Assembly (NCBI GenBank): GCA_902595115.1
Contig: CACJOS010000006.1
Span: forward strand, 1-63,872
DNA: 63,872 nt
Origin: an uncultured Pelagibacteraceae bacterium
Lineage (GTDB): Bacteria > Pseudomonadota > Alphaproteobacteria > Pelagibacterales > Pelagibacteraceae
Direction: 5' to 3'
Part shown: in pieces, positions 30,233-43,643 of the stretch
Layout of the letters: every line of letters begins with the position of its first letter
Numbering within the stretch: the first letter of the stretch is position 1
The notes under the pieces: generated by a model
The model's database searches: none
Told to the model about the DNA's origin: nothing
What the model saw: only the letters and a program-made list of their open reading frames with translations
Translations under genes and position numbers: made by a program

Positions 30233-31765
30233 ATGGAAATAAATCCTTCAGAAGTTACAAAAATATTAAAAGAGCAAATTAAAAAATTTGGAGATAAAGC
30301 TGAAATTACAGAAGTTGGACAGGTTTTATCTGTTGGAGATGGTATCGCTAGAGTTTATGGTTTAGATAATGTTCAAGCAGGTGAAATGGTAGAGTTTGCA
30401 GATGGATCTAAAGGTATGGCTTTAAATTTGGAAAGTGAAAATGTTGGTGTTGTTATATTTGGAGATGATAAAGCAATTAAGGAAGGTGACACAGTAAAAA
30501 GAACAGGAGAAATCGTTGACACTCCTGTTGGAAAAGAGTTGCTTGGTAGAGTAGTAGATGGTTTAGGAAATCCGATTGATGGAAAAGGTGCTTTAGATAA
30601 AAATGTAAAAAAAAGTAGAGTTGAAGTAAAAGCTCCAGGAATTATTCCAAGAAAATCTGTAAGTGAACCAATGCAGTCTGGTTTAAAAGCAATTGATAGT
30701 TTAGTTCCAATTGGAAGAGGACAAAGAGAATTAATCATAGGTGATAGACAAACAGGAAAAACAGCGGTTGCCGTAGATACAATAATAAATCAAAAAAAAA
30801 TAAATGAAAGTGGAGATGAGAAACAGAAATTGTATTGTATATATGTTGCAATTGGACAAAAAAGATCAACTGTAAGACAAATTCAGAAAACTTTAGAAGA
30901 AGCTGGCGCTATGGAATACACAACTATAGTTGCAGCTACAGCATCAGACGCTGCACCTTTGCAATTTCTAGCGCCATATACAGGATGTGCTATGGGAGAG
31001 TTTTTTAGAGACAATGGCATGCACGCTTTGATAATTTACGATGATCTTTCCAAACAAGCAGTTGCCTATAGACAAATGTCATTATTATTAAGAAGACCTC
31101 CTGGAAGAGAAGCTTACCCTGGAGATGTATTTTATCTTCACAGCAGATTACTTGAAAGAGCTGCAAAACTTGGAGATGAACATGGGGGAGGATCTTTAAC
31201 AGCATTACCAATAATTGAAACACAAGCCGGGGACGTTTCTGCTTATATTCCAACAAATGTAATATCTATTACTGACGGACAAATATTCTTAGAAACAAAT
31301 CTATTTAACCAAGGTATAAGACCAGCTATTAACGTAGGTTTATCGGTTTCGAGAGTAGGATCAGCTGCTCAAACAAAAGCAATGAAAAAAGTTTCTGGAT
31401 CAATGAAGTTGGAATTAGCACAATACAGAGAAATGGCTGCATTTGCACAATTTGGTTCTGATTTAGATGCATCAACACAAAAATTGTTAAACAGAGGATC
31501 GAAATTAACAGAACTTTTAAAACAAAAACAATTCTCACCAATGACAGTTGCTGAACAAGTAGTTTCTGTATTCTGCGGTGTTAGAGGATATCTTGATGAT
31601 ATTGACCAAAAAGATATATCTGATTTTGAAAATAAAATTCTGCAAAAATGTAAATCTGATAAACCAGAAATTTTAGATTCAATTTCAAGTTCAGGAAAAT
31701 TAGAGGAAAATGCAGAAAAAATGCTAATTGATCTAATTAGCGAATTTAAAAAAGGATTGAAGTAA
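30233..31765 (+). CDS. atpA: ATP synthase F1 alpha subunit
   Basis: Non-catalytic nucleotide-binding subunit of the F1 hexamer. The 510 residues are standard. The N-terminal membrane-proximal helix [16 protein letters not shown] is followed by Walker [30 protein letters not shown] and the arginine-finger segment [16 protein letters not shown]. It abuts atpH with no spacer. Confidence 0.98.
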   Translation: MEINPSEVTKILKEQIKKFGDKAEITEVGQVLSVGDGIARVYGLDNVQAGEMVEFADGSKGMALNLESENVGVVIFGDDKAIKEGDTVKRTGEIVDTPVGKELLGRVVDGLGNPIDGKGALDKNVKKSRVEVKAPGIIPRKSVSEPMQSGLKAIDSLVPIGRGQRELIIGDRQTGKTAVAVDTIINQKKINESGDEKQKLYCIYVAIGQKRSTVRQIQKTLEEAGAMEYTTIVAATASDAAPLQFLAPYTGCAMGEFFRDNGMHALIIYDDLSKQAVAYRQMSLLLRRPPGREAYPGDVFYLHSRLLERAAKLGDEHGGGSLTALPIIETQAGDVSAYIPTNVISITDGQIFLETNLFNQGIRPAINVGLSVSRVGSAAQTKAMKKVSGSMKLELAQYREMAAFAQFGSDLDASTQKLLNRGSKLTELLKQKQFSPMTVAEQVVSVFCGVRGYLDDIDQKDISDFENKILQKCKSDKPEILDSISSSGKLEENAEKMLIDLISEFKKGLK

Positions 31766-31767
31766 GA

Positions 31768-34060
<2,293 letters not shown>

Positions 34061-34061
<1 letters not shown>

Positions 34062-34459
34062 TGAGTGAAGAATTTAAATTAGAAATAGTTAATCCTGAAA
34101 AATCATTTCTCAGCAAAGAAGATGTTACAGAGGTTTTGGTACCTGCTTATGAAGGAGATATGGGTATATTAAAAGATCATATTTCAATTATTTCGTTTCT
34201 AAAACCAGGAATACTAAAAGTTTTTTCAAAGAGTGGAGAAGATAAATACTATGTTGAAGATGGTATAATAGAGTTTAAAGATAATACTTTATCAATTTTG
34301 ACAAGTTCAATATTTAATTTAGACAAAATAGATAGAAATTATGTATCACAGTCATTAAGTGATACAGAAAAACTTTTAAGCAAAGAAGATTTAGATGATC
34401 AAAGTAGATTTTTAATATCTCAAAAAATCGATGTACTAAAATCTATAAGCTCTAATTAG
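34061..34459 (+). CDS. atpC: ATP synthase F1 epsilon subunit
   Basis: Rotor subunit that couples and inhibits F1. The 132 residues contain the N-terminal beta-sandwich (EIVNPEKSFLSKEDVTEVLVPAYEGDMGIL) and a short C-terminal helical part. It ends the F1 operon and its last 8 bases overlap the 3' end of the convergent rppH, so no terminator separates them. Confidence 0.95.
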
Positions 34460-34931
34460 TAACTACTTTTTTTATCTCACTAGTAACTTTTTTGTAAACA
34501 TCTCTTTTAAAATCAACCACAACATCAATTAATTGATCAATTTCTACCCATTTCCACTCTAGAAATTCAGGTTTAGGAGTGTTTACATTAATCTCATCGT
34601 CTGATCCATTAAATTTCATTATAAACCATTTTTGCTTTTGACCTTTAAATTTTCCTCTCCATATAATCCCTAAAAGATGATTTGGAAGTAGGTACGTAAT
34701 AAAATCATCTATTTCTTTTATTAAAGTAACATTTTTAATGCTTGTTTCCTCTTGAAGCTCTCTTATTGCTGCTTCATAATAATTTTCACTTTCATCTTTA
34801 CCTCCCTGAGGCATTTGCCAGAAATTTTTAGGATTATCAATTCTTTTTGCTACAAAAACTTTATTTTTTGAATTTAAAACTACTATCCCCACACCATCTC
34901 TAAGTGGCAGTTTTTGAAAATCAATTTTCAT
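34452..34931 (-). CDS. rppH: RNA pyrophosphohydrolase (Nudix)
   Basis: Removes pyrophosphate from 5' ends of mRNA, starting decay; also cleaves dinucleoside polyphosphates. It has 159 residues. The Nudix box Gx5Ex7REUxEE is seen in GGKDESENYYEAAIRELQEE, preceded by the family motif FWQMPQGG. It is last in the minus-strand run from rplU, one base after ctpA, and overlaps atpC tail to tail. Confidence 0.94.
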   Translation of the reverse strand: MKIDFQKLPLRDGVGIVVLNSKNKVFVAKRIDNPKNFWQMPQGGKDESENYYEAAIRELQEETSIKNVTLIKEIDDFITYLLPNHLLGIIWRGKFKGQKQKWFIMKFNGSDDEINVNTPKPEFLEWKWVEIDQLIDVVVDFKRDVYKKVTSEIKKVVTN

Positions 34932-34932
34932 T

Positions 34933-36078
34933 TTAGCCGTTTAAAAGTTTTACAGCAAAGTCTAATTGATTATCACTTTCAGTATCAATTCTAAACTCAT
35001 CTGAACTTTCCGAGACTTCAATATCTGGATCAACTCCAACTTCAGAAATTGAGACTCCAGATGGAAGATAATATTTTGAAATAGTTAATCTTATAGCCCC
35101 TTTATTTTTCAATGGAATAATTGATTGCACAGAGCCTTTGCCATAAGTGGTTTCTCCAATAAGTATAGCTCTTTTATGATCTTTTAAAGCGCCTGCTAAT
35201 ATTTCAGATGCAGAAGCTGAACCATTATTAATTAATACTACTAAAGTTTTTCCATTTAGTATGTCTCCCTCATTTGCAAACCATTTTCTATTTTCATTCT
35301 CTTTTCTTGATTTAGTAGAAACAATCTCTCCATTTGAAAGAAAGAAGTCAGAAATTTTTATTGCCTGAGATAGTAATCCTCCAGGATTATTTCTTAAATC
35401 TAATATATATCCTTTTATGTTTTTATCTTTATCGAACTCTTTTATTTTTTTTCTTACTTGCGAACTACTATTTTCATTAAAAGCTGTTAATCTTACATAT
35501 CCAATATTTTTATCTATCTTTTTTGATTTAACTGACTGAATTTTGATTATCTTTCTTGTTATATTAAAGACTAAAGCTTTCCTTTCTCCTATTCTTCTGA
35601 CAGTAATTTCTATATCTGAACCAACAGGTCCCCTCATCAAATCTACCGCTTCACTTAAAGTTTTACCTTGAACCTGATGTTCATTTATTTTTACAATATA
35701 ATCTCCTGCTTTTACTCCAGCCTCGTATGCTGGTGACTCGTCTAAAGGTGAAATGACCTTGACAACACCAGCTTCCATACTGACTTCAATTCCTAAACCA
35801 CCAAATTCACCACTTGTCTCAGTTCTCATGCTATCAAAACTTTCTGGAGACATATATGCAGAATAGGGGTCTAAAGACTGAAGTACTCCATTTATTGCTG
35901 CATCCATAACTTCGTTCTGGTTAATTTCATCTACATATTCTTTATTAATTTTATCTAGAACATCACTAAAAATATCTATTTTCTCGTAAATAGTAGTTTC
36001 GTCATTTGCACCATATAAAAATTTTGAATTGATAAATAATATTAAAAATAATAACCCGGCAAATTTTAATAATTTCAT
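34933..36078 (-). CDS. ctpA: Carboxy-terminal processing protease (S41 family)
   Basis: Exported serine protease that trims periplasmic or envelope substrates. It has 381 residues from the ATG at 36076-36078. A signal peptide or anchor covers about 1-24 (LLKFAGLLFLILFINSKFLYG), a PDZ domain about 75-155 (GLGIEVSMEAGVVKV), then the S41 core with the catalytic Ser in NNGSASASEILAGAL and the Lys in TYGKGSVQS. The frame opens 12 codons further upstream inside rsfS; the chosen ATG gives the signal peptide and a 4-base overlap with rsfS. Envelope factors often present beside it in this operon (rlmH, EnvC-like protein) are missing. Confidence 0.94.
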   Translation of the reverse strand: MKLLKFAGLLFLILFINSKFLYGANDETTIYEKIDIFSDVLDKINKEYVDEINQNEVMDAAINGVLQSLDPYSAYMSPESFDSMRTETSGEFGGLGIEVSMEAGVVKVISPLDESPAYEAGVKAGDYIVKINEHQVQGKTLSEAVDLMRGPVGSDIEITVRRIGERKALVFNITRKIIKIQSVKSKKIDKNIGYVRLTAFNENSSSQVRKKIKEFDKDKNIKGYILDLRNNPGGLLSQAIKISDFFLSNGEIVSTKSRKENENRKWFANEGDILNGKTLVVLINNGSASASEILAGALKDHKRAILIGETTYGKGSVQSIIPLKNKGAIRLTISKYYLPSGVSISEVGVDPDIEVSESSDEFRIDTESDNQLDFAVKLLNG

Positions 36079-36425
36079 ATAATTAATTTTTCTTTTGGAA
36101 TAAGTTCTGACCACATTTTCTCTAATTCGTAAAACTTTCTTTTTTCAGGGTTAAAAATGTGAATTATTATATCAATTCCATCAATAAGTTTCCAATCGCT
36201 GCTATCGCTCCCCTCAACTTTACAATTTTTAACTCCACTCAATTTGATTTTATCAACTACCTGTTCGGATAAGGCCTGAATATGCCTTGATGAGGTGCCA
36301 CTAGCAATGATCATATAATCTGCAATTGAACTCTTATTCTTCAAGTCAATACTTACGATATCTAATGCTTTGTTGGTATCTAGTGTTTTGAGTATTAATG
36401 CTTTTAGGTTTGATATTTTATCCAT
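36075..36425 (-). CDS. rsfS: Ribosomal silencing factor RsfS
   Basis: Binds L14 of the free 50S subunit and blocks joining under starvation. The 116 residues carry the Iojap/RsfS signature: ALDIVSIDLKNKSSIADYMIIASGTSSRHI and KVEGSDSSDWKLIDG. I chose the ATG at 36425 over the preceding TTG codon. It lies between nadD and ctpA, the conserved place for rsfS. Confidence 0.95.
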   Translation of the reverse strand: MDKISNLKALILKTLDTNKALDIVSIDLKNKSSIADYMIIASGTSSRHIQALSEQVVDKIKLSGVKNCKVEGSDSSDWKLIDGIDIIIHIFNPEKRKFYELEKMWSELIPKEKLII

Positions 36426-36443
36426 CAATTATAAAACAGACTA

Positions 36444-36971
36444 TCAAATTTTTCTTAATTGAGAAGATGAAATATTAACTTTATTGAATTTAATAAATTT
36501 CAGCCTTTTTCTATCAATTTTTTTGTAAGCTACAGATTTAAGACACCTTTGCTTGTAATTTTCTCTGTCAAAAACTAATATTTTACAAATTTTTGGAATT
36601 TCTTTCCAATTTTTCCATTTATGGAAATTAATAAGATTATCAGCACCCATGATAAAATAAAAATCATTATTAATGTATTTTTTTTTCAAATAATTTATGT
36701 ACCTAAAGGTTCTATTAGACTTACATTTATTGTCTAAGAAAATAACTTTTATAAATTTATTTTTTATACTTAATTTTTTTGCTGTAGCTATTCTACGAGA
36801 TAAACTATAGAAACTTTTTTGTTTAAAGGGATTTTTTTTTGTGACAACCCAAAAAACACTTTTTAGATTAAATCTTTTTTTTGCTTCTTTTGAAATTTTA
36901 ATATGACCTTGATGCGCTGGATCAAAACTACCTCCTAAAATTCCAATTCTTTTTTTCAATTTTTTATTCAA
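36444..36971 (-). CDS. nadD: Nicotinate-nucleotide adenylyltransferase with shortened C-terminus
   Basis: Adenylates nicotinate mononucleotide in NAD synthesis. The nucleotidyltransferase motif GGSFDPAHQGH is at about 14-24, GADNLINFHKW in the middle, and the ISSxxxR motif (NISSSQLRKI) forms the very last residues. Most NadD proteins continue 20-30 residues past this motif; here TGA and TAG follow at once. The 175 residues are read from a TTG at 36971, because no ATG lies between the proA stop and the conserved start. It is in the proA-nadD-rsfS order usual in alphaproteobacteria. Confidence 0.9.
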   Translation of the reverse strand: MNKKLKKRIGILGGSFDPAHQGHIKISKEAKKRFNLKSVFWVVTKKNPFKQKSFYSLSRRIATAKKLSIKNKFIKVIFLDNKCKSNRTFRYINYLKKKYINNDFYFIMGADNLINFHKWKNWKEIPKICKILVFDRENYKQRCLKSVAYKKIDRKRLKFIKFNKVNISSSQLRKI

Positions 36972-36972
36972 T

Positions 36973-38222
36973 TTACTTTCTTATTTGTCCCGATCCAATA
37001 ACTTCATATTTATACGATACTAGTTGGCCTAATCCAACTGGACCTCTTGGCGGTAAGTTGTTTGTAGAAATTCCTACCTCTGCTCCAAAACCAAATTCAC
37101 CACCATCGGCAAATTGAGTCGATGTATTATGCATAGCTATTGAACTTTTTACATTTTTTAAAAAAATTTCAGACGTTTTTTTATTCTTACAAATAATTGC
37201 ATCAGTATGTTGTGTTCCATATTTGTTTATATGATTTATAGCCTCAATTACATTTTTAACTGATTTAATAGATATCTTTGAGGTTAAATATTCGGTCATC
37301 CAGTCTTTTTCAGATGCTAAAAAACTGTTTCCCTTATAAACTTTTCTAATTTTATTATCTGTATAAACCACACATCCATTATTTTCCAATTTGGTAATTA
37401 ATAATTTAGAAAATTTTTTAATTAACTTATCATTTAATAAAATAGTTTCTGTTGCACCACAAATTGCAGTATTTCTCAGTTTAGCATTTAAAACTACTTT
37501 TAGAGCCATTTTTAAATTTGCACTACTGTCAATGTATGTGTGACACAACCCCTCTAGGTGACCAATAACTGGCAATCTTGAAGTATCTTGAACTTTTTTA
37601 ACTAAGCTTTTTCCACCTCTTGGGATTATTATATCAATATATTTTGTCATTTTAGAAAGCATGTGATCAACAACCTTTCTACTCCTCAAGTCTACAAATT
37701 GAACGAAATTAGGATCAATTTTATGAAATTTTAAAGATCTTCTAAACAAATTAGATAAAATTTTATTGGTAAAATAAGCTTCAGAGCCCCCTTTTAAAAT
37801 AACAGAATTGCCTGATTTAAAACACAAGCAAGAAACATCCGAGGTAACATTTGGTCTACTTTCATAAATCACTCCTATTACTCCTATTGGAACTGAAACT
37901 TTTTTGATTTTTAAACCGTTTGGTCTTTTCCACTGCTCTAATATTCTATTAGTTGGATCTTTTAATTTTGATATTGAATTAATCGAACGTGTAATAGCTC
38001 CAAGTTTTTTTGTATCTAATTCTAATCTGGAGATAAAATTGTCTTTTAATCCAATTTTTTTCGCATAATCAATATCTTTTTTATTTTGTAATAATATAGA
38101 TTTTTTGTTTTTTTTAATTGAAAGTGCATAATGATTTAAAACTTTATTCTTCAATTCATTTTTAACTTTATTTTCAAAAGCCTTTTTTGATTTTCTTCCA
38201 ATTATTTCAAGATATCTTTTTA

Positions 38223-38226
<4 letters not shown>
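36973..38226 (-). CDS. proA: Gamma-glutamyl phosphate reductase
   Basis: Second step of proline synthesis, NADPH-dependent reduction to glutamate semialdehyde. The 417 residues match the family. Motifs are VPIGVIGVIYESRPNVTSD, KSGNSVILKGGSEA, IIPRGGKSLVK, the catalytic Cys in NTAICGATETIL and FGFGAEVGISTNNLPPRGPVGL near the end. It overlaps proB by 4 bases. Confidence 0.97.
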
Positions 38227-40333
<2,107 letters not shown>

Positions 40334-40334
40334 A

Positions 40335-40589
40335 TTAATTGGGCTTTACAGATACAAAAGTTCTATCTGATTTTGTTTTTTTGAATTCAACTGTTCCTTT
40401 AATTTTTGAAAAAATTGAATGATCTTTTCCCATTCCAACATGTTCTCCAGGAAATATTTTTGTCCCTCTTTGTCTTACAATTATGTTACCAGGAATTACT
40501 TTTTGACCTGCATAAATTTTGACACCAAGTCTTCTACCAGCACTATCTCTTCCGTTTCTTGACGATCCACCTGCTTTTTTTGTTGCCAT
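40335..40589 (-). CDS. rpmA: 50S ribosomal protein L27
   Basis: Small 50S protein whose N-terminus reaches the peptidyl-transferase centre. The 84 residues carry [23 protein letters not shown] and [19 protein letters not shown], the family hallmarks. It follows rplU by 16 bases and precedes obgE, the usual rplU-rpmA-obg order. Confidence 0.98.
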   Translation of the reverse strand: MATKKAGGSSRNGRDSAGRRLGVKIYAGQKVIPGNIIVRQRGTKIFPGEHVGMGKDHSIFSKIKGTVEFKKTKSDRTFVSVKPN

Positions 40590-40605
40590 AATTTACTCTC
40601 TATAT

Positions 40606-40995
40606 TTACTTCTTAACTTCTTCTTTCTTTGTTTTTTCTTTTACTACTTTTTTATATTTCTCAGCTTCTGATAGTACTTTGCCATCTTTAGCAAAAATCT
40701 TACTTATTCTTACCAATGTAAATTCCTGTCTATGTCCATTTTTTCTTCTTGAATTTTTTCTTCTTCTCTTCTTAAAAACTAAAACAGTTCTATTTTTACC
40801 ATTTTTTAAAATCTCGGCTTCAACTTTTGCACCTTCAATTTTTGGAGAACCAACTTCTGCATTTTTTTCATCTCCATAAGCCAAGATATTCTTAAATTCA
40901 ACTTTATCTTTGTCGATCAATTTCTCAACTTTAAGAATTTCTCCAGCTTTAACTTTGTACTGTTTTCCACCGGTTTGTATAACTGCAAATGACAT
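40606..40995 (-). CDS. rplU: 50S ribosomal protein L21
   Basis: Binds 23S rRNA. The conserved domain (FAVIQTGGKQYKVKAGEILKVEK, then RRRKNSRRKNGHRQ and TLVRISKI) covers about 1-105. A Lys/Glu-rich tail completes the 129 residues, again longer than usual as for S16 and L19 here. It is first in the long minus-strand run to rppH and has a good promoter just upstream. Confidence 0.97.
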   Translation of the reverse strand: MSFAVIQTGGKQYKVKAGEILKVEKLIDKDKVEFKNILAYGDEKNAEVGSPKIEGAKVEAEILKNGKNRTVLVFKKRRRKNSRRKNGHRQEFTLVRISKIFAKDGKVLSEAEKYKKVVKEKTKKEEVKK

Positions 40996-41019
40996 AAAAT
41001 TTATCCTAAATAATGCTGC

Positions 41020-41047
41020 AATATAGATCCAACGTATTTTTAGTCAA
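41020..41047 (-). promoter_or_regulatory. Probable sigma-70 promoter of the rplU operon
   Basis: Minus strand TTGACT (41047-41042), 16-base spacer, TATATT (41025-41020). Transcription would start near 41013, giving a short leader with AGGAT before the rplU ATG at 40995. It lies in the 62-base gap after gloB. Confidence 0.6.
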
Positions 41048-41057
41048 GGAATATCGA

Positions 41058-41777
41058 TTAAAAATTGTCCTTTAAATCCCTCAATTTTGAAAATTCTTTT
41101 AAGTTTTTTGCTCTCAAAAAAATATTACAATCTAATTCATCTTTTATTGACGATGGAACAGTGGGAAGTCCATCATTTAATTTTTTTTTAATATCAATAA
41201 TTTTTCTATTTAGGTTAGAATTATTTTCATCAAATTTACTACAAAAAATTGAATTATTTAAAGTATATTCGTGTCCGAAATATATTTTAGTTGCCGGAGG
41301 TAAACTTTTTAATTTTAATAATGAATTGAACATATCTTTATGACTTCCTTCAAAAACTCTTCCACATCCTAGGGAGAATAATGTGTCTCCAGTAAATACT
41401 ATTTTTTCATTAAAAAAGTAAAAACAAATATGTCCAAGAGTATGTCCTGGAACTTTAATAACTTTAAACTCAAATATATTATCCTTCCAAATTTGACCGT
41501 CACTTAAAAATATATCAATCATAGGAATTCTTTCTTTATCATTTTCAGATGCAAGAATTTTCGCATTAAATTTTTTTTTTAATATGTTATTACCACCAAT
41601 ATGATCTCCGTGGTGATGAGTATTTAAAATATATTTTAAATTTATTTTATTTTCTTCAATGTATTTCAAAACTGGTTTAGCCTCTCCAGGATCAACTACA
41701 CACGCATCAGAATTTTTTTCATTAATCAGTAAATATGAAAAGTTATCCTGAAGACATTTTATTATTTCTATTTTCAT
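41058..41777 (-). CDS. gloB: Hydroxyacylglutathione hydrolase (glyoxalase II)
   Basis: Hydrolyses S-lactoylglutathione in methylglyoxal detoxification; metallo-beta-lactamase fold. The 239 residues fit. Metal ligands are in THHHGDHIGGN, the GHTLGHICFY His, the FTGDTLFSLGCGRVFEG Asp and FGHEYT. The C-terminal substrate part is short but carries FLRAKNLKEF. It starts one base after metW. The association with metXW is seen in other alphaproteobacteria. Confidence 0.93.
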   Translation of the reverse strand: MKIEIIKCLQDNFSYLLINEKNSDACVVDPGEAKPVLKYIEENKINLKYILNTHHHGDHIGGNNILKKKFNAKILASENDKERIPMIDIFLSDGQIWKDNIFEFKVIKVPGHTLGHICFYFFNEKIVFTGDTLFSLGCGRVFEGSHKDMFNSLLKLKSLPPATKIYFGHEYTLNNSIFCSKFDENNSNLNRKIIDIKKKLNDGLPTVPSSIKDELDCNIFLRAKNLKEFSKLRDLKDNF

Positions 41778-41778
41778 C

Positions 41779-42333
41779 CTATTTCTCCAATATAAAAATT
41801 CCTAATTCTGAAAAAAAATTTTGAAACTTCAAATTTTTTAAATTAATTTTTATATCTCTTTCTTTACAGTAATTTTCAAAATCTTTAATAGTACACATAT
41901 GTAAGTTTGGTGTATTATACCACTCATTTGGTAAATTTTCAGTTACTGGCATCGTACCTTTAAAAAGCAAATGTAATCTAACTTTCCAATGTCCAAAATT
42001 TGGAATTGATACAATTGCTTTTTTTCCAATCCTTAGTAATTCGTTCAATACATTTTCAGGATCTAGAAAAGCCTGTAAGGTTTGACTGAGAATTACAAAA
42101 TCAAAAGAATTATCTGGAAATTGTTTCAAATCTTTTTCTGCATTTCCTTCGATAACTGTTAAACCTTTTTCAACACAAGCTTGTACATTGGATTTTGATA
42201 ACTCAATTCCTCTAATATCCTTACTAATATTTTCTGTAATATATTTCATAAGTTCACCATTTCCACACCCTACATCTAAGACTTTAGAATTGTGAGTTAC
42301 TAATTTAGCAATATTATAAAATTCTTTTTTCAT
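41779..42333 (-). CDS. metW: Methionine biosynthesis protein MetW (methyltransferase fold)
   Basis: Partner of MetX; stimulates homoserine acyltransferase activity in proteobacteria. It has 184 residues. The SAM-binding-like motif VLDVGCGNGELMKYI is at about 19-33, then VIEGNAEKDLKQFPD and FDFVILSQTLQAF, and the MetW signature PNFGHWKVRLHLLFKGTMP at about 115-133. It overlaps the end of metX by 4 bases, indicating coupled synthesis. Confidence 0.94.
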   Translation of the reverse strand: MKKEFYNIAKLVTHNSKVLDVGCGNGELMKYITENISKDIRGIELSKSNVQACVEKGLTVIEGNAEKDLKQFPDNSFDFVILSQTLQAFLDPENVLNELLRIGKKAIVSIPNFGHWKVRLHLLFKGTMPVTENLPNEWYNTPNLHMCTIKDFENYCKERDIKINLKNLKFQNFFSELGIFILEK

Positions 42334-43451
42334 TTAATTTCTTTATAAGAGGTATTTAAAAAATTTCTGACGGTGTTTAAAAAGTCTGGAACATCAAGTA
42401 GAAAAGAGTCATGACCCTTGTCAGAAGAAATTTCAACAAAACCAACATTTTTTCCAATAGCATTTAGTGCAATTACAATATCTCTATTTTCAGAAGTTGG
42501 ATAAAGCCAATCTGAGGTAAAGGATATAATGAAAAACTTAGTATCACTTCTTTCGAAAGCTTTTGATAAATTTCCTCCAAATTTTTTTATTAAATCGAAA
42601 TAATCCATAGCCCTTGTAATATACAAATAGCTATTTGCATCAAATCTATCAACAAAAACTGATCCTTGATATCTTAAATAACTTTCTATTTGAAAGTCAG
42701 CATCAAAACTAAATCTTAAATCGTCTCTTTCTTGCAGTTTCCTTCCAAATTTTTCTTGCAGTCCTGCTTTAGATAAATAAGTAATATGAGCTGCCATTCT
42801 TGCAACAGCAAGTCCTTTATCTGGTTGTTTATTTTGTTCTTCATAAAATCCGTTTTGCCAATTTCTATCGGCCATTATCGATTGTCTGCCAAGTTCATTT
42901 AGAGCTATATTTTGGGCTGAGTGACTTGCAGTACAAGCAATTGGAATTGCAGTAAAAGCCTTATTAGGAAAATTGGATACAAACTGAAGTACTTGCATTC
43001 CACCCATAGACCCTCCAATTACACTAAATAACTTTTCAATTTTAAAATGATCTAATAGATTATATTGAGCATTTACCATGTCATTAATTGTGATAACTGG
43101 AAAGTTTGTACCATAAGGTTTTTTTGTAGCAGGATTAATATCACTTGGACCAAAAGAACCCATACATCCACCTATAACATTTGCTGCAATTACAAAATAT
43201 TTATCAGTGTCTATAGCTTTTCCAGGCCCGAGGGCATAATTCCACCAACCATCTTTTTTTGTAATTGGATTTATTCCCGATGCGAATTGATCTCCAGTTA
43301 AAGCATGAAAAATTAGTATAGCATTGCTTTTGTCGCCATTTAATTTTCCATAAGTTTCATATGCTAATGGGTAATTATTAATTGTTTGTCCGCAGTCTAA
43401 TTTTAAGGGTTTTTCTACAATTATTTTCTTAATATCTTTAAATTTGCTCAT
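42330..43451 (-). CDS. metX: Homoserine O-acyltransferase (MetX)
   Basis: Activates homoserine (O-acetyl or O-succinyl) for methionine synthesis; alpha/beta hydrolase fold. It has 373 residues. The nucleophile is in GGSMGGMQVL, the FHALTGDQ and GPGKAIDTDKYFV blocks are typical, the Asp lies in FTSDWLYP and the His in DKGHDSFLLD. The acyl donor cannot be settled by eye. It is preceded by a SAM-II riboswitch, so expression should fall when SAM is plentiful. Confidence 0.95.
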   Translation of the reverse strand: MSKFKDIKKIIVEKPLKLDCGQTINNYPLAYETYGKLNGDKSNAILIFHALTGDQFASGINPITKKDGWWNYALGPGKAIDTDKYFVIAANVIGGCMGSFGPSDINPATKKPYGTNFPVITINDMVNAQYNLLDHFKIEKLFSVIGGSMGGMQVLQFVSNFPNKAFTAIPIACTASHSAQNIALNELGRQSIMADRNWQNGFYEEQNKQPDKGLAVARMAAHITYLSKAGLQEKFGRKLQERDDLRFSFDADFQIESYLRYQGSVFVDRFDANSYLYITRAMDYFDLIKKFGGNLSKAFERSDTKFFIISFTSDWLYPTSENRDIVIALNAIGKNVGFVEISSDKGHDSFLLDVPDFLNTVRNFLNTSYKEIK

Positions 43452-43482
43452 ATCTATTAGCTGACGAATTGGAGAAAAAAAA

Positions 43483-43536
43483 CTTATTTAGCGGTTTTTT
43501 TTAAGCGCTCGCAATTCAGTTTAAATCAGCGCAAGT
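43483..43536 (-). promoter_or_regulatory. SAM-II riboswitch upstream of metX
   Basis: Read on the minus strand, the segment begins TTGCGCTGATTTAAACTG, continues to TTGCGAGCGC and ends CCGCTAAATAAG. The GCGC/GCGC stem P1, the UGAUUUAA loop, the UUGCnAGCGC arm and the downstream GCUAAA pseudoknot strand reproduce the consensus of SAM-II riboswitches, known before met genes in alphaproteobacteria. It ends about 30 bases before the metX ATG. SAM binding closes the pseudoknot and should hide the ribosome binding region, lowering metX-metW expression. Confidence 0.92.
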
Positions 43537-43545
43537 AGTATTTAC

Positions 43546-43551
43546 ATTATA
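43546..43551 (-). promoter_or_regulatory. -10 element (TATAAT) for the metX transcript
   Basis: Perfect TATAAT on the minus strand. Transcription would begin at about 43539, 3 bases before the first SAM-II base. A TTGACA exists at 43567-43562 but only 10 bases upstream, too close to act as the -35 of this element. Confidence 0.5.
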
Positions 43552-43643
43552 GGATTTTATATGTCAAATTTTAGTAGGAATTTTACTTATTTAATATAAA
43601 TAAATTACAATTTTTATTATATATACCAGGAATACTTAAAATT

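Noticed and set aside
43546-43567. TTGACA plus TATAAT as a full promoter for metX
   Set aside because: Both hexamers are perfect but only 10 bases apart, too close for sigma-70; only the -10 element was kept.
43452-43643. Tandem SAM-II/SAM-V riboswitch arrangement before metX
   Set aside because: Only one aptamer core is visible; the bases between it and metX are too few for a second aptamer.
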